Below are positions 31,089-41,172 of a stretch of 64,000 nt of DNA, piece by piece. The stretch covers positions 248,001 to 312,000 of the forward strand of contig NZ_JBJQIK030000006.1 in assembly GCF_045984285.3 (NCBI RefSeq), given 5' to 3'. Each line of letters opens with the position of its first letter. Positions within the stretch are counted from its first letter, which is position 1. This DNA comes from Rugamonas sp045984285 (GTDB lineage Bacteria; Pseudomonadota; Gammaproteobacteria; Burkholderiales; Burkholderiaceae_D). The translations under genes were made by a program, and so were the position numbers. Below the pieces are notes generated by a model, which worked only from the letters and a program-made list of their open reading frames with translations, was not told the DNA's origin and searched no databases.

Positions 31089-32345
31089 ATGTACCAACAT
31101 ATCAACGTGCCGGCTGACGGCCAGAAAATCACCGTCAACGGCGACTTCACCCTGAACGTGCCGGATACCCCGATCATCCCTTATATCGAAGGCGACGGTA
31201 CGGGCGTGGACATTACCCCGGTGATGATCAAGGTGGTGGATGCGGCCGTGGCCAAGGCTTACGCCGGCCGGCGCAAGATCAGCTGGATGGAAATTTTCGC
31301 CGGCGAGAAGTCGACCAAGGTCTACGGCCCGGACGTGTGGCTGCCGCCGGAAACGCTGGATGTGCTGAAAGATTATGTGGTTTCCATCAAGGGCCCGCTG
31401 ACCACGCCGGTGGGTGGCGGCATCCGCTCGCTGAACGTGGCGCTGCGCCAGGAGCTGGACCTCTATGTCTGCCTGCGCCCGGTGCGCTATTTCGCCGGCG
31501 TGCCGTCGCCGGTGCGCGAGCCCGAGAAGACCGATATGGTGATCTTCCGCGAGAACTCGGAAGACATCTACGCCGGCATCGAATACCAGGCAGGCTCGGA
31601 AAGCGTGAAGAAGCTGATCGAGTTCCTGACGAAAGAAATGGGCGTCAAGAAAATCCGCTTCCCTGAAACTTCGGGCATCGGCATCAAACCGGTGTCGATC
31701 GAAGGCACCGAGCGCCTGGTGCGCAAGGCGATCCAGTATGCGATCGATAACAACAAGCCGTCCGTGACCATTGTCCACAAGGGCAATATCATGAAGTACA
31801 CGGAAGGCGGCTTCCGCGACTGGGCCTATGCGCTGGCGCAGAAGGAGTTCGGCGCCGAGCTGATCGACGGCGGCCCATGGTGCAAGTTCAAGAATCCGAA
31901 GACCGGCCGCGACATCGTCATCAAGGATTCCATCGCCGACGCCTTCCTGCAGCAGATCCTGCTGCGCCCGGCCGAGTACAGCGTGATCGCCACCCTGAAC
32001 CTGAACGGCGACTATATCTCGGACGCGCTGGCCGCCCAGGTCGGCGGCATCGGCATCGCGCCGGGCGCCAATATGTCGGATTCCGTGGCCATGTTCGAAG
32101 CCACGCACGGCACCGCGCCGAAGTATGCCGGCAAGGACTATGTGAATCCGGGCTCGCTGATCCTGTCGGCCGAAATGATGCTGCGCCATATGGGCTGGAC
32201 CGAAGCGGCCGACCTCATCATCAGCTCGATGGAGAAGGCCATCACCTCCAAACGCGTCACCTACGACTTCGCCCGCCTGATGGACAGCGCCACCCAGGTG
32301 TCCTGCTCCGGCTTCGGCGAAGTGATGATCGAGCAGATGCAATAA
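31089..32345 (+). CDS. icd: Isocitrate dehydrogenase, NADP-dependent
   Basis: This 418-residue TCA-cycle enzyme converts isocitrate to 2-oxoglutarate and CO2. It matches the E. coli Icd type in length and motifs: IPYIEGDGTG near the N-terminus, GGIRSLNVALRQ with the Ser that is phosphorylated in enterics, RENSEDIYAGIEY, and NLNGDYISDALAAQVGGIGI with the substrate and metal aspartates. ATHGTAPKYAGKDYVNPG is also present. CGGAGATC precedes the ATG. A near-palindrome sits just upstream. Confidence 0.97.
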   Translation: MYQHINVPADGQKITVNGDFTLNVPDTPIIPYIEGDGTGVDITPVMIKVVDAAVAKAYAGRRKISWMEIFAGEKSTKVYGPDVWLPPETLDVLKDYVVSIKGPLTTPVGGGIRSLNVALRQELDLYVCLRPVRYFAGVPSPVREPEKTDMVIFRENSEDIYAGIEYQAGSESVKKLIEFLTKEMGVKKIRFPETSGIGIKPVSIEGTERLVRKAIQYAIDNNKPSVTIVHKGNIMKYTEGGFRDWAYALAQKEFGAELIDGGPWCKFKNPKTGRDIVIKDSIADAFLQQILLRPAEYSVIATLNLNGDYISDALAAQVGGIGIAPGANMSDSVAMFEATHGTAPKYAGKDYVNPGSLILSAEMMLRHMGWTEAADLIISSMEKAITSKRVTYDFARLMDSATQVSCSGFGEVMIEQMQ

Positions 32346-32350
32346 GCCGG

Positions 32351-32372
32351 GGAGGGGGCATCAGCCTCCTCC
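32351..32372 (+). terminator. Possible icd terminator hairpin
   Basis: GGAGGGGGC and GCCTCCTCC form a nine-pair stem (one G-U) around ATCA, six bases past the stop. Only a short TTGAG follows, so termination strength is uncertain. Confidence 0.4.
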
Positions 32373-32420
32373 TTGAGCGGGCACAACGCGGGAAGGACGC
32401 CGCGCGCGCACCATCTGCGT

Positions 32421-32837
32421 ATGCGACCTCTGCTCTTATATATAGTGTGGTTCGCCGGCGGGAGTTGCGCGCACGCGGCCGGCGCACCGCCGCTGTGCCT
32501 GCCGGACCTGCCGCCCGCCGCCATCCATGTCGGCCCGCCGTCCGGCTGGACGCCGTATGTGGCGCGCGCCATGCAGCTGCAATCCGTCACCCTGCTGGAA
32601 GGACCGCCCGCCGAAACCGCCGTACTGCGGCGCGATGCCAGCAAGGTCTTGCCGGGCGGCCGGGTCGATATCTGGCGCAACCTGGACGGCCAGCAGCCGA
32701 AATGGCTTTCCTGTAACTACGGCGCGGCCAGCGAGGTCATGCTGGCCCGGCCGCTGGAGAAAAGCACGCAAAGCTGCAGTGTGACCTACCGCCGCCGCAA
32801 GCAGGGCGGCACCGACATCCGCATCGCCTGCGAATAG
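32421..32837 (+). CDS. STY0301-family-like exported protein
   Basis: The 138-residue protein has a signal peptide (MRPLLLYIVWFAGGSCAHA|A). A small domain follows in which PPAAIHVGPPSGWTPYVA, QSVTLLEGPPAETAVL, DIWRNLDGQQPKWLSCNYG and LEKSTQSCSVTYRRR recur in the order I associate with STY0301-type proteins. Two Cys (in LSCNYG and QSCSVTY) may form a disulfide. Function is unknown, and the protein is likely periplasmic. The ATG at 32421 is preferred because it begins the signal peptide; an earlier GTG/ATG would add a hydrophilic extension. Confidence 0.6.
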   Translation: MRPLLLYIVWFAGGSCAHAAGAPPLCLPDLPPAAIHVGPPSGWTPYVARAMQLQSVTLLEGPPAETAVLRRDASKVLPGGRVDIWRNLDGQQPKWLSCNYGAASEVMLARPLEKSTQSCSVTYRRRKQGGTDIRIACE

Positions 32838-32856
32838 CCTGGGCGCACAGGCGAAA

Positions 32857-32882
32857 AAAAACCCCGCCGTGGCGGGGTTTTC
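32857..32882. terminator. Bidirectional terminator between STY0301-like gene and csp
   Basis: AAAACCCCGCC and GGCGGGGTTTT form an 11-base palindrome with A-run and T-run flanks. It sits between two convergent stops. Confidence 0.85.
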
Positions 32883-32898
32883 TCACATCGGGGGCAGA

Positions 32899-33102
32899 TT
32901 AGCTGGCCTGGATGTTGGAAGCTTGCTTGCCTTTAGGGCCTTGCGTGACTTCGAACTGGACCTTTTGACCTTCTTTCAGGGTCTTGAAGCCGTTCATGTT
33001 GATTGCGGAGAAGTGTGCGAACAAATCCTCACCGCCATCATCAGGAGTGATGAAGCCAAAACCTTTGGAGTCATTGAACCACTTAACGGTACCTGTTGCC
33101 AT
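32899..33102 (-). CDS. Cold-shock-domain protein, CspA family
   Basis: The 67-residue single cold-shock domain has RNP1 (KGFGFITPDD) and RNP2 (DLFAHFSAI) for single-stranded nucleic acid binding. Proteins of this kind act as RNA chaperones. The start MATGTVKWFN at 33102 is standard; the codons upstream do not belong to the family. It faces away from clpS, the same neighbourhood as cspD beside clpSA in enterics, but the sequence is too general to call it CspD. Confidence 0.95.
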   Translation of the reverse strand: MATGTVKWFNDSKGFGFITPDDGGEDLFAHFSAINMNGFKTLKEGQKVQFEVTQGPKGKQASNIQAS

Positions 33103-33424
33103 AAAAAGAACTTTCAATTAAATACGAATCACACGAGCCATAAAAGCAAGAAGCTTCCTGCCCCCTCCTCGACAACTCACTTCTTACCAACGCGTACATT
33201 GCTGCACTCAGTCGATATCGCATTGTTGGCGGAACAATTTTTAATGTCAAGCGCTTTCAGGGAACAATAGTACGATTTATGCAACACCCAAAATTCACAC
33301 TCTTGATTTTGCCAAAGCGGGGCCCATCTGCGGCAAGTGGCGAAAACGCGTAAGATGAGAACAAATGGAAATGCCCTTCTAAATGGGCGTTGCATCCACC
33401 CCGAAAGCATTAGAATATAAGCGT
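33103..33424. other. Divergent regulatory gap between csp and clpS
   Basis: About 320 bases with no credible ORF. The part next to csp would be a long 5' leader, a common site of cold-induced RNA control. The part next to clpS holds a TAGAATAT -10-like element about 13 bases before the ATG. No riboswitch or cold-box consensus is recognisable. Confidence 0.5.
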
Positions 33425-33723
33425 ATGGCAACCAAGCATGACACTGACACCGTCCTGGAGCGACAAACGCTTAAACCACCCCCGATGTATCAGGTGGCGT
33501 TGTTAAATGACGACTACACCCCGATGGAATTCGTGGTGGCGATCATTCAGGAGTATTTCAACAAGGACCGTGAAACGGCCACGCAAATAATGCTGAGTGT
33601 GCACCGCTACGGTAAAGGCGTATGCGGCGTGTTCTCTAAAGATATAGCTTCGACCAAAGTGGAGTTCGTTTTAACGCATGCACGCAAGGCAGGGCACCCC
33701 CTGCAGTGTGTGATGGAGGAAGT

Positions 33724-33727
<4 letters not shown>
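33425..33727 (+). CDS. clpS: ClpA adaptor protein ClpS
   Basis: The 100-residue adaptor has the family core PPPMYQVALLNDDYTPMEFV, then HRYGKGVCGVFSKDIA and VEFVLTHARKAGHPLQCVME. ClpS delivers N-degron substrates to ClpAP and binds the ClpA N-domain. The ATG at 33425 gives the usual variable N-terminal arm (MATKHDTDTVLERQ). The stop overlaps the clpA ATG (ATGA). Confidence 0.97.
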
Positions 33728-36027
<2,300 letters not shown>

Positions 36028-36031
36028 GCCC

Positions 36032-36058
36032 AAAAGCCGCCTTCAAGGCGGCTTTTTT
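36032..36058 (+). terminator. Intrinsic terminator of clpSA
   Basis: AAAAGCCGCC, loop TTCAA, GGCGGCTTTTTTCT, starting five bases past the clpA stop. Confidence 0.9.
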
Positions 36059-36070
36059 CTTCCCAAGAAA

Positions 36071-36135
36071 CTGACACCATGGGGTCAGGCACCACCTGTC
36101 ACGTGACACCAGGGGGCCTGACCCCATGGTGTCAG
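36071..36135. repeat. REP-like inverted repeat (20-base perfect arms)
   Basis: CTGACACCATGGGGTCAGGC (36071-36090) is repeated inverted at 36116-36135. The 25-base centre itself contains the palindrome GTCACGTGAC (36098-36107). The right arm includes the stop codon (36132-36134) of the leftward LytTR regulator. It lies just past the clpA terminator. It resembles extragenic palindromes often mobilised by REP-associated transposases, but no such gene is in the window. Confidence 0.7.
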
Positions 36136-36863
36136 TATTGGCTCTGGCAGGCGGCCATGTGGCGGAAGTGGGCGGCGCGGCGGCGGGAGACTTCGATGCG
36201 CAGGCCCCCGGTGAGGGCAAGTTCCAGCCCGCCGGCCTGGTTCGGCGCCACTTCCTGCACCGCGTCGAGGTTGACGATGTGCTGGCGGCTCACGCGGAAG
36301 AAGCGCTCCGGCGCCAGCTTCTGTTCCAGCTGCGCCAGTGAACGCAGCATCAGCGGCCGGTGCTCGCCGAAATAGACGCGGGTGTAGTTGCCTTCCGATT
36401 CGAACAGGCGGATATCGCCGTAGTCCACGAACCAGCAACGGTCCCCGTCCTTGATGAACAGCTTTTGCGGTGCGGGCAGGGCGGGCACGCTCGCCACGCC
36501 ACGCGCCAGCTGCAGCCGGAAGGCGGCACGCTCCAGCGCCGCCGCCAGCCGCGTGGCCTGGATCGGCTTTTGCAGGTAGTCCAGCGCATTCACTTCGAAG
36601 GCCTGCAAGGCATAGCGGTCGAAAGCCGTGGTGAAGATGACTTCGGGCGTGCTGTCCAGCGCCTGCAACATATCGAAGCCGCTGCCGCCCGGCATCTGCA
36701 CGTCAAGCAGCAGCAGGTCGGGCGACAGGGCTGCGACCTGCTGCACCGCTTCCGCCGCATTGGCTGCTTCGCCCACGATCTCCACCTGCGGATGCGCTGC
36801 CAGCAGGCGCCGCAGCTCCGCACGCGCCAGGCGCTCGTCGTCCACCAGCAGCACGCGCATCAT
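36132..36863 (-). CDS. LytTR-family response regulator
   Basis: The 243-residue protein has an intact receiver (LLVDDERLARAELRRLL, phospho-acceptor Asp54 in LLLLDVQMPG, TTAFDRYALQAF, Lys in YLQKPI). A C-terminal LytTR DNA-binding domain follows (RLFESEGNYTRVYFGEHRPL, FFRVSRQHIVNLDAV). It is the partner of the LytS-type kinase encoded just upstream, with a four-base overlap. The last codons and stop lie within the right arm of a REP-like repeat, so the C-terminal residues ACQSQY may be repeat-derived. Confidence 0.92.
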   Translation of the reverse strand: MMRVLLVDDERLARAELRRLLAAHPQVEIVGEAANAAEAVQQVAALSPDLLLLDVQMPGGSGFDMLQALDSTPEVIFTTAFDRYALQAFEVNALDYLQKPIQATRLAAALERAAFRLQLARGVASVPALPAPQKLFIKDGDRCWFVDYGDIRLFESEGNYTRVYFGEHRPLMLRSLAQLEQKLAPERFFRVSRQHIVNLDAVQEVAPNQAGGLELALTGGLRIEVSRRRAAHFRHMAACQSQY

Positions 36864-37888
36864 GCAGGCACCTGCAAGGTGGCGCGCACCCAGCCATCGG
36901 TCTCTCGCAGGTCCAGGCTCGCCTCGCGGCCCATGGAGAGGGCAAGGCGCTTGCGTGTATTGGCCAGTCCCACCTGCGTGGAATTCGTGAACGGCACAAT
37001 CGCCCCCGCATTCGCAATCTCGATCACTGCCATCTCCGCTTCGCGCCGTGCAGTGATGCGGATATCGCTCCCGGTGGCGCTCATCTCCACGCCGTACTTG
37101 ACGGCGTTTTCCACCAGCGTCTGCAGCGACATCGGCGGAATCTTCACCTGGTCCAGCTGGGCATCGATGGTGATCTGCACGCGCAGCCTTTCCTCGAAGC
37201 GGATCTTCTCGATGGCGAGATAGGCTTCCACTGCTTCCAGTTCGGTGCGCAGCGGCACGGTTTCGGCCTGGCCTGACTGCAGTGCATAGCGCATCAGCCC
37301 CGCCAGCTGGTCGATCATGCGCGCCGCCGACTCCGGATTCTCGTAGATCAGCGCGCGTACGCTGTTCAGGCTATTGAAGAAGAAGTGCGGGTTGACCTGG
37401 GCCTGCAGGGCGCGCAGCTCCACGTCCTTGGCATGCAGTTCCAGCCGCAGCGCTTCCGCTTCCGCATGGGTGGCGCGGCGCAGGGTCAGCATGCCGAAGT
37501 AGAACAGCGTCCAGGTGAGGAACACGCCGAACCAGAAGATCAGCGCATTCGGCGCCCACTCCCAGCCACGCACTGCACCGAAGGGCTTGAATACCATATA
37601 GCCCGAGGCCATGGCTGCCGTCTGCAGGATGGCCAGCAGCAGGATACCCGCCGCCACCGTGCGCCAGCCAGTGCGGCGCCGCGCCACGATGCGCCCCTTC
37701 AGGAAGCGATGCCACTGGTCCGACAGCAGCATGCCGATGCAGGCGCCCCAGATGCAGACGTAGAGGTACTGGCGGGTGGCGTGCGTGCCAAGGTAGGACA
37801 GGATGAAAAGGCCGACACCGCTCCAGCCGGCGAGCTGGCAGACCAGGTACCAGTTGATACGGGAGAGCAGCGGGCCTTTGGTGGTCAT
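36860..37888 (-). CDS. LytS/YehU-type sensor histidine kinase
   Basis: The 342-residue membrane kinase has about four hydrophobic helices in the first 135 residues (CQLAGWSGVGLFILSYL, AAGILLLAILQTAAMASGYM, LIFWFGVFLTWTLFYFGML). A short coiled segment leads to the His_kinase domain, with the phosphorylated His168 in QAQVNPHFFFNSLN. An HATPase region follows (PPMSLQTLVENAVKYGV, GLANTRKRLALSMG). There is no separate input domain, so the membrane part must be the sensor. The ATG at 37888 is chosen because MTTKGPLLSRINWYL begins the membrane domain; upstream in-frame codons overlap the hydrolase gene. It is seven bases downstream of that gene's stop. Confidence 0.9.
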   Translation of the reverse strand: MTTKGPLLSRINWYLVCQLAGWSGVGLFILSYLGTHATRQYLYVCIWGACIGMLLSDQWHRFLKGRIVARRRTGWRTVAAGILLLAILQTAAMASGYMVFKPFGAVRGWEWAPNALIFWFGVFLTWTLFYFGMLTLRRATHAEAEALRLELHAKDVELRALQAQVNPHFFFNSLNSVRALIYENPESAARMIDQLAGLMRYALQSGQAETVPLRTELEAVEAYLAIEKIRFEERLRVQITIDAQLDQVKIPPMSLQTLVENAVKYGVEMSATGSDIRITARREAEMAVIEIANAGAIVPFTNSTQVGLANTRKRLALSMGREASLDLRETDGWVRATLQVPA

Positions 37889-37895
37889 GCCGATA

Positions 37896-38753
37896 TTATT
37901 TGAGGAATTGATCGACACGATCATACATCCACTGCGCATCGTCGAGCATGATGAAATGGCGGGCATTCTCGGCGACGGCAATCTGTGCTCCCTTCAGCTG
38001 CGCATACTGGCTGCGGTAGATCGCCTCCACGGCCGGCAGCGGCATGAACTGCTTGTAGGCCGCATAGGCGCCCAGCACCAGGGTTGGCGCCTTGATGCGC
38101 GCAATGTTCTGGCGCATATCGTCCGACGCCAGTTCATGCAAGGCATTGGCCACGGCCTTGCGGTCGGAGCGTGCGCCCCATTCCGCAACACGCGCCACGT
38201 CGGCTTCGCCCGTCACCATGCCGGCGATTACGCGCTGCTGGTTCGCTGCATAGCCGGCGGCATCCTGCTGCAGCATCTGGTCGCGCATGCTGGCGGCGAT
38301 CTGGGCCATCTGCGGCTGCGTCATCGCAGGGTTGCGCGTTGCGAGCAGGGCAGGCAGGGAGTCGACGATCACCAGTTTGCCGACTTTATCTGGATGGTTT
38401 GCGGCCAGCTTCAGGCCGAGGAAGCCGCCAAGGCTGTGGCCGATGATGATGGGCTTATCCAGTTTCTTGCTGTCGATATAGTCGGCAATCTGCTGTTCCG
38501 CCGTGGCCAATAGCGGCCCGTCGATGGCAGGCTGGCCCGCGAAACCTGCCAGCGTCAGCACGTGGCACTGGCGCGGTCCGCACAGGTGCTGCACTGTGCC
38601 TTGCCACACCTCGCCCGACGAAGCGAGGCCCGGAATCAGGATGATGGGCTGGCCGGTGCCGCTCACGTCCGCCTTGAAGGCGGCGGCTGCCTGTGCTGCG
38701 GATGCGGCGGCCAGCAGGATGCCGGCCATGGTCGATGCGAAGATCCGTTTCAT
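37896..38753 (-). CDS. Exported alpha/beta hydrolase
   Basis: The 285-residue protein has a signal peptide (MKRIFASTMAGILLAAASAA...) and an alpha/beta-hydrolase fold: ILIPGLASSGEVW oxyanion loop, nucleophile Ser107 in IIGHSLGGFLGLK, and a catalytic His in ENARHFIMLDDAQ. It probably acts in the periplasm; the substrate is unknown. It is the first gene of a three-gene unit with the LytS-type kinase and LytTR regulator. A 16-base inverted repeat includes its start codon and first codons, with the AGGAGG ribosome site in the loop. Confidence 0.85.
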   Translation of the reverse strand: MKRIFASTMAGILLAAASAAQAAAAFKADVSGTGQPIILIPGLASSGEVWQGTVQHLCGPRQCHVLTLAGFAGQPAIDGPLLATAEQQIADYIDSKKLDKPIIIGHSLGGFLGLKLAANHPDKVGKLVIVDSLPALLATRNPAMTQPQMAQIAASMRDQMLQQDAAGYAANQQRVIAGMVTGEADVARVAEWGARSDRKAVANALHELASDDMRQNIARIKAPTLVLGAYAAYKQFMPLPAVEAIYRSQYAQLKGAQIAVAENARHFIMLDDAQWMYDRVDQFLK

Positions 38754-38783
38754 GATGTGTTCCTCCTTGAAACGGATCTTCGC
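38737..38783 (-). promoter_or_regulatory. Hairpin enclosing the ribosome site of the hydrolase gene
   Basis: On the minus strand GCGAAGATCCGTTTCA (38783-38768) pairs perfectly with TGAAACGGATCTTCGC (38752-38737). The 15-base loop contains AGGAGG, and the TG of the start codon begins the right arm. In RNA this 16-pair stem would bury the start codon and could control translation. Confidence 0.6.
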
Positions 38784-38846
38784 AAGCGGCGCCGTCCGCC
38801 GCCACGGCCGATGGGACGAGCGGTCGAACGGCGTGACGAACGGCGT

Positions 38847-39320
38847 TCAGTGCGCCTTGCCGCGGCCCAGGTGGTGGCGCGAATACAGGGGATAGATGAA
38901 CCAGAGCGAGATCAGCAAGGTAAAGGCGGAGATGCCGCCGACCAGGCTGAGGGTGAGGCTGGCGGTCACGGCGTGCATGACCACGAAGATATCCAGCGCC
39001 AGGGCGGCGGCCAGCGGCGCCAGCGCGTAGCAGATGCTGAGCGAGGATACTTTGATGGCGTGGCGCGAGACGCAGCCCGGTTCTGCCAGCCGGTGGTAGG
39101 CGGCCGGCATCATGATGAGGGCGATGGCAATGACGACGAAGGCCAGTGCGGCCACGTGGCAGTCCTGCACGTACATGGGCAGGTCCTTGAAGCGCTCATT
39201 GAAAACGGCGATTGCCTGGAAGCCGAACAGGGCCTGGATACCCGGCAGCACCATGCGGGCCTCTTCCACAATGCGGCCCATTTCTTCTTTCAGCGATTCC
39301 TTTTCCGATTCCTGTTGCAT
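38847..39320 (-). CDS. DUF6328-like small membrane protein
   Basis: The 157-residue protein has a charged N-terminus (MQQESEKESLKEEMGRIVEE), the motif EARMVLPGIQALFGFQ and FNERF, then four hydrophobic helices (AALAFVVIAIALIMMPAAYH, LAPLAAALALDIFVVMHAV, LSLVGGISAFTLLISLWFI). The E-x-R-x-x-L-P-G-x-Q-x-L pattern is what I associate with DUF6328 proteins, of unknown function. It follows prpR on the same strand after a 60-base gap and may be read with it, but nothing links it to propionate. Confidence 0.6.
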   Translation of the reverse strand: MQQESEKESLKEEMGRIVEEARMVLPGIQALFGFQAIAVFNERFKDLPMYVQDCHVAALAFVVIAIALIMMPAAYHRLAEPGCVSRHAIKVSSLSICYALAPLAAALALDIFVVMHAVTASLTLSLVGGISAFTLLISLWFIYPLYSRHHLGRGKAH

Positions 39321-39380
39321 AGTTATTCCAGTAAGCGCGGTAACTGGATTGTAACAATGACAAAAGTTGGGCGGCGCGCG

Positions 39381-41024
39381 CTATTCAGTCTCGCTGGACT
39401 CGGCCCGCAGCCGCCGCCACAGCGTGGTGCGGCTGATGCCGAGATATTCGGCCGCGGCATCGCGCCGTCCTCCGAACCGGGCCAGCACGCTGGCGGCGCT
39501 CTCCATGCTGGGCAGCCGGAGCAGCGCCGGCGACGTGTTTTCGGCGCTCGCCGCGCGTTCCAGTTCCGGCGCCAGGGCGGACAGGAAGGCCGGCGTGAGC
39601 GCCTGCAGCGGCTCCGCCGCAAGGAAGAGGGCGACCCGTTCCGCCATATTGCGCAGCTCGCGCACATTGCCCGGCCAGCTATAGCGCAGCAGCAGTGGGG
39701 CGCAGGCCTGCAGCTCCGCCTGCAGATTCGGATGCGCGCGCGCGCCCAGGCTGGCGAGGGCGATGCGCAGCGACCATTCGGCCAGCGGCACAATATCTTC
39801 GCGCCGCTCGCGCAGGGGCGGCAGCGCGAGGCGCAGCACTGCCAGGCGGTAGAACAGGTCGGCGCGGAAGCGGCCTTCGCGCACGCGTTGTTCCAGGTCG
39901 CAGTGGGTGGCGCTGATGATGCGCACGCTGACAGGAATCGGCCGCGTGCCGCCCACGCGCACCACCTCGCGCTCTTCCAGCACGCGCAGCAGCCGTGTTT
40001 GCAGGGCCAGCGGCATTTCGCCGATTTCGTCGAGCAGCAGCGTGCCGTGGTTAGCCGCTTCGAACAGGCCGGCGTGGCCGCCACGCCGGGCGCCGGTGAA
40101 GGCGCCTTCCTCATGGCCGAACAGTTCGGACTCCAGCAGCGATTCCGCAATTGCGCCGCAGTTCACGGCGACGAAGGGACGCTTGCTGCCCAGCGCACGC
40201 GGGCCTTCGCGGTGGATGGCTTGTGCCACCAGCTCCTTGCCGCTGCCGGTTTCGCCCTGGATCAGCACCGTGGCCGGCGATTTCGCATACAGCACAACGG
40301 CCTGCCGCACGCGTTCCATCGCCTCCGATTCGCCGCGCAGGTCGGCCAGACCGTGGCGTGCGCGCAGGGTATCGGCCGCAGCCCCGCTGCGCGCATGGCT
40401 GCGGTTCGATTCGAGCTGCGCGAGCCGCGCCATCTCCAGTGCGTCATCGAAGGCCTGGCGGATCGATGCAGCGGAATACACAAATACGCCGGTCAGGCCG
40501 GCTTCCTCGGCCAGGTCCGTCACCAGTCCGGCGCCGACAATGGCGCGGATGCCCTGCGCCTTGAGATCCGCGATCTGTGCCCGCGCGTCTTCTTCGGTCA
40601 CGTAGCTGCGCTGCACCACCGGCACATCGAAAGTCGCGGCAAACTCCGCCAGCTCGGCCAGCGGGCCCTGGTAAGTGACCACGCCGATGCGGTCGGACAC
40701 ACGCCGTGCCCGCGCCAGCGCCTGCATGTAATCGAAGCCGCTGGCCTTGGCCACCACCACCGGCACCGACAGGCGGCCCTTGAGGTAGGCCGCATTCGAA
40801 CCGGCTGCAATGACGGCGTCGCAGCGCTCGTTCGCCAGCCGCTCGCGGATATGCCGCGCGGCCTCGTCGAAACCCAGGTTGACCGGCTCGATCGTCGCCA
40901 GCGCGTCGTATTCGAGCGTGATGTCGCGGAACAGTTCGGACAGGCGCGACACGGAAACGGTCCAGATGACCGGTTTGTCGTCGGGGTGCAGGGCAGGCTG
41001 GCGCATGTTGCAATTATAGTTCAT
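39381..41024 (-). CDS. prpR: Propionate catabolism regulator PrpR (sigma-54 activator)
   Basis: The 547-residue protein has an N-terminal PrpR_N domain (KPVIWTVSVSRLSELFRDIT, DAVIAAGSNAAYLKGRLSVP), which senses 2-methylcitrate in Salmonella. The AAA+ sigma-54 interaction domain has Walker A GETGSGKE (257-264), the sigma-54-contacting GAFTGA loop (307-312) and Walker B LLLDEIGEM. A Fis-type helix-turn-helix follows (AAAEYLGISRTTLWRRLRA). The start is uncertain: ATG at 41024, or the ATG at 41006 that begins MRQPALHPDDKPVIW. It is divergent from prpB, whose promoter is of the sigma-54 type it should activate. Confidence 0.95.
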   Translation of the reverse strand: MNYNCNMRQPALHPDDKPVIWTVSVSRLSELFRDITLEYDALATIEPVNLGFDEAARHIRERLANERCDAVIAAGSNAAYLKGRLSVPVVVAKASGFDYMQALARARRVSDRIGVVTYQGPLAELAEFAATFDVPVVQRSYVTEEDARAQIADLKAQGIRAIVGAGLVTDLAEEAGLTGVFVYSAASIRQAFDDALEMARLAQLESNRSHARSGAAADTLRARHGLADLRGESEAMERVRQAVVLYAKSPATVLIQGETGSGKELVAQAIHREGPRALGSKRPFVAVNCGAIAESLLESELFGHEEGAFTGARRGGHAGLFEAANHGTLLLDEIGEMPLALQTRLLRVLEEREVVRVGGTRPIPVSVRIISATHCDLEQRVREGRFRADLFYRLAVLRLALPPLRERREDIVPLAEWSLRIALASLGARAHPNLQAELQACAPLLLRYSWPGNVRELRNMAERVALFLAAEPLQALTPAFLSALAPELERAASAENTSPALLRLPSMESAASVLARFGGRRDAAAEYLGISRTTLWRRLRAESSETE

Positions 41025-41025
41025 T

Positions 41026-41054
41026 GCGTTTCAATGCGAAACGTTTTGAAACGC
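41026..41054. promoter_or_regulatory. Candidate PrpR operator (three CGTTTC half-sites)
   Basis: GCGTTTCAA (41026-41034) and TTGAAACGC (41046-41054) form a 9-base inverted repeat. A further GAAACG at 41038-41043 makes a second, overlapping inverted pair with the first CGTTTC. It abuts the prpR start and lies about 65-95 bases upstream of the prpB -24 element, a normal place for a sigma-54 enhancer. Confidence 0.6.
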
Positions 41055-41119
41055 TGGCGGATGAGCTCGGGCTGGCGCAAGGTGCTGATTTTGCTGGCTT
41101 TTGCCTCTGGAAGCCGGGC

Positions 41120-41135
41120 TGGCACGCCCCTTGCA
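41120..41135 (+). promoter_or_regulatory. Sigma-54 promoter of prpBC-acnD-prpF
   Basis: TGGCACG (-24) and TTGCA (-12) are separated by four bases, a consensus match. It lies 38 bases before the prpB ATG and directly upstream of the expected transcription start. Confidence 0.88.
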
Positions 41136-41172
41136 CTACCATGGCAGGCTAACGTTTCACCGAAAGGACACC

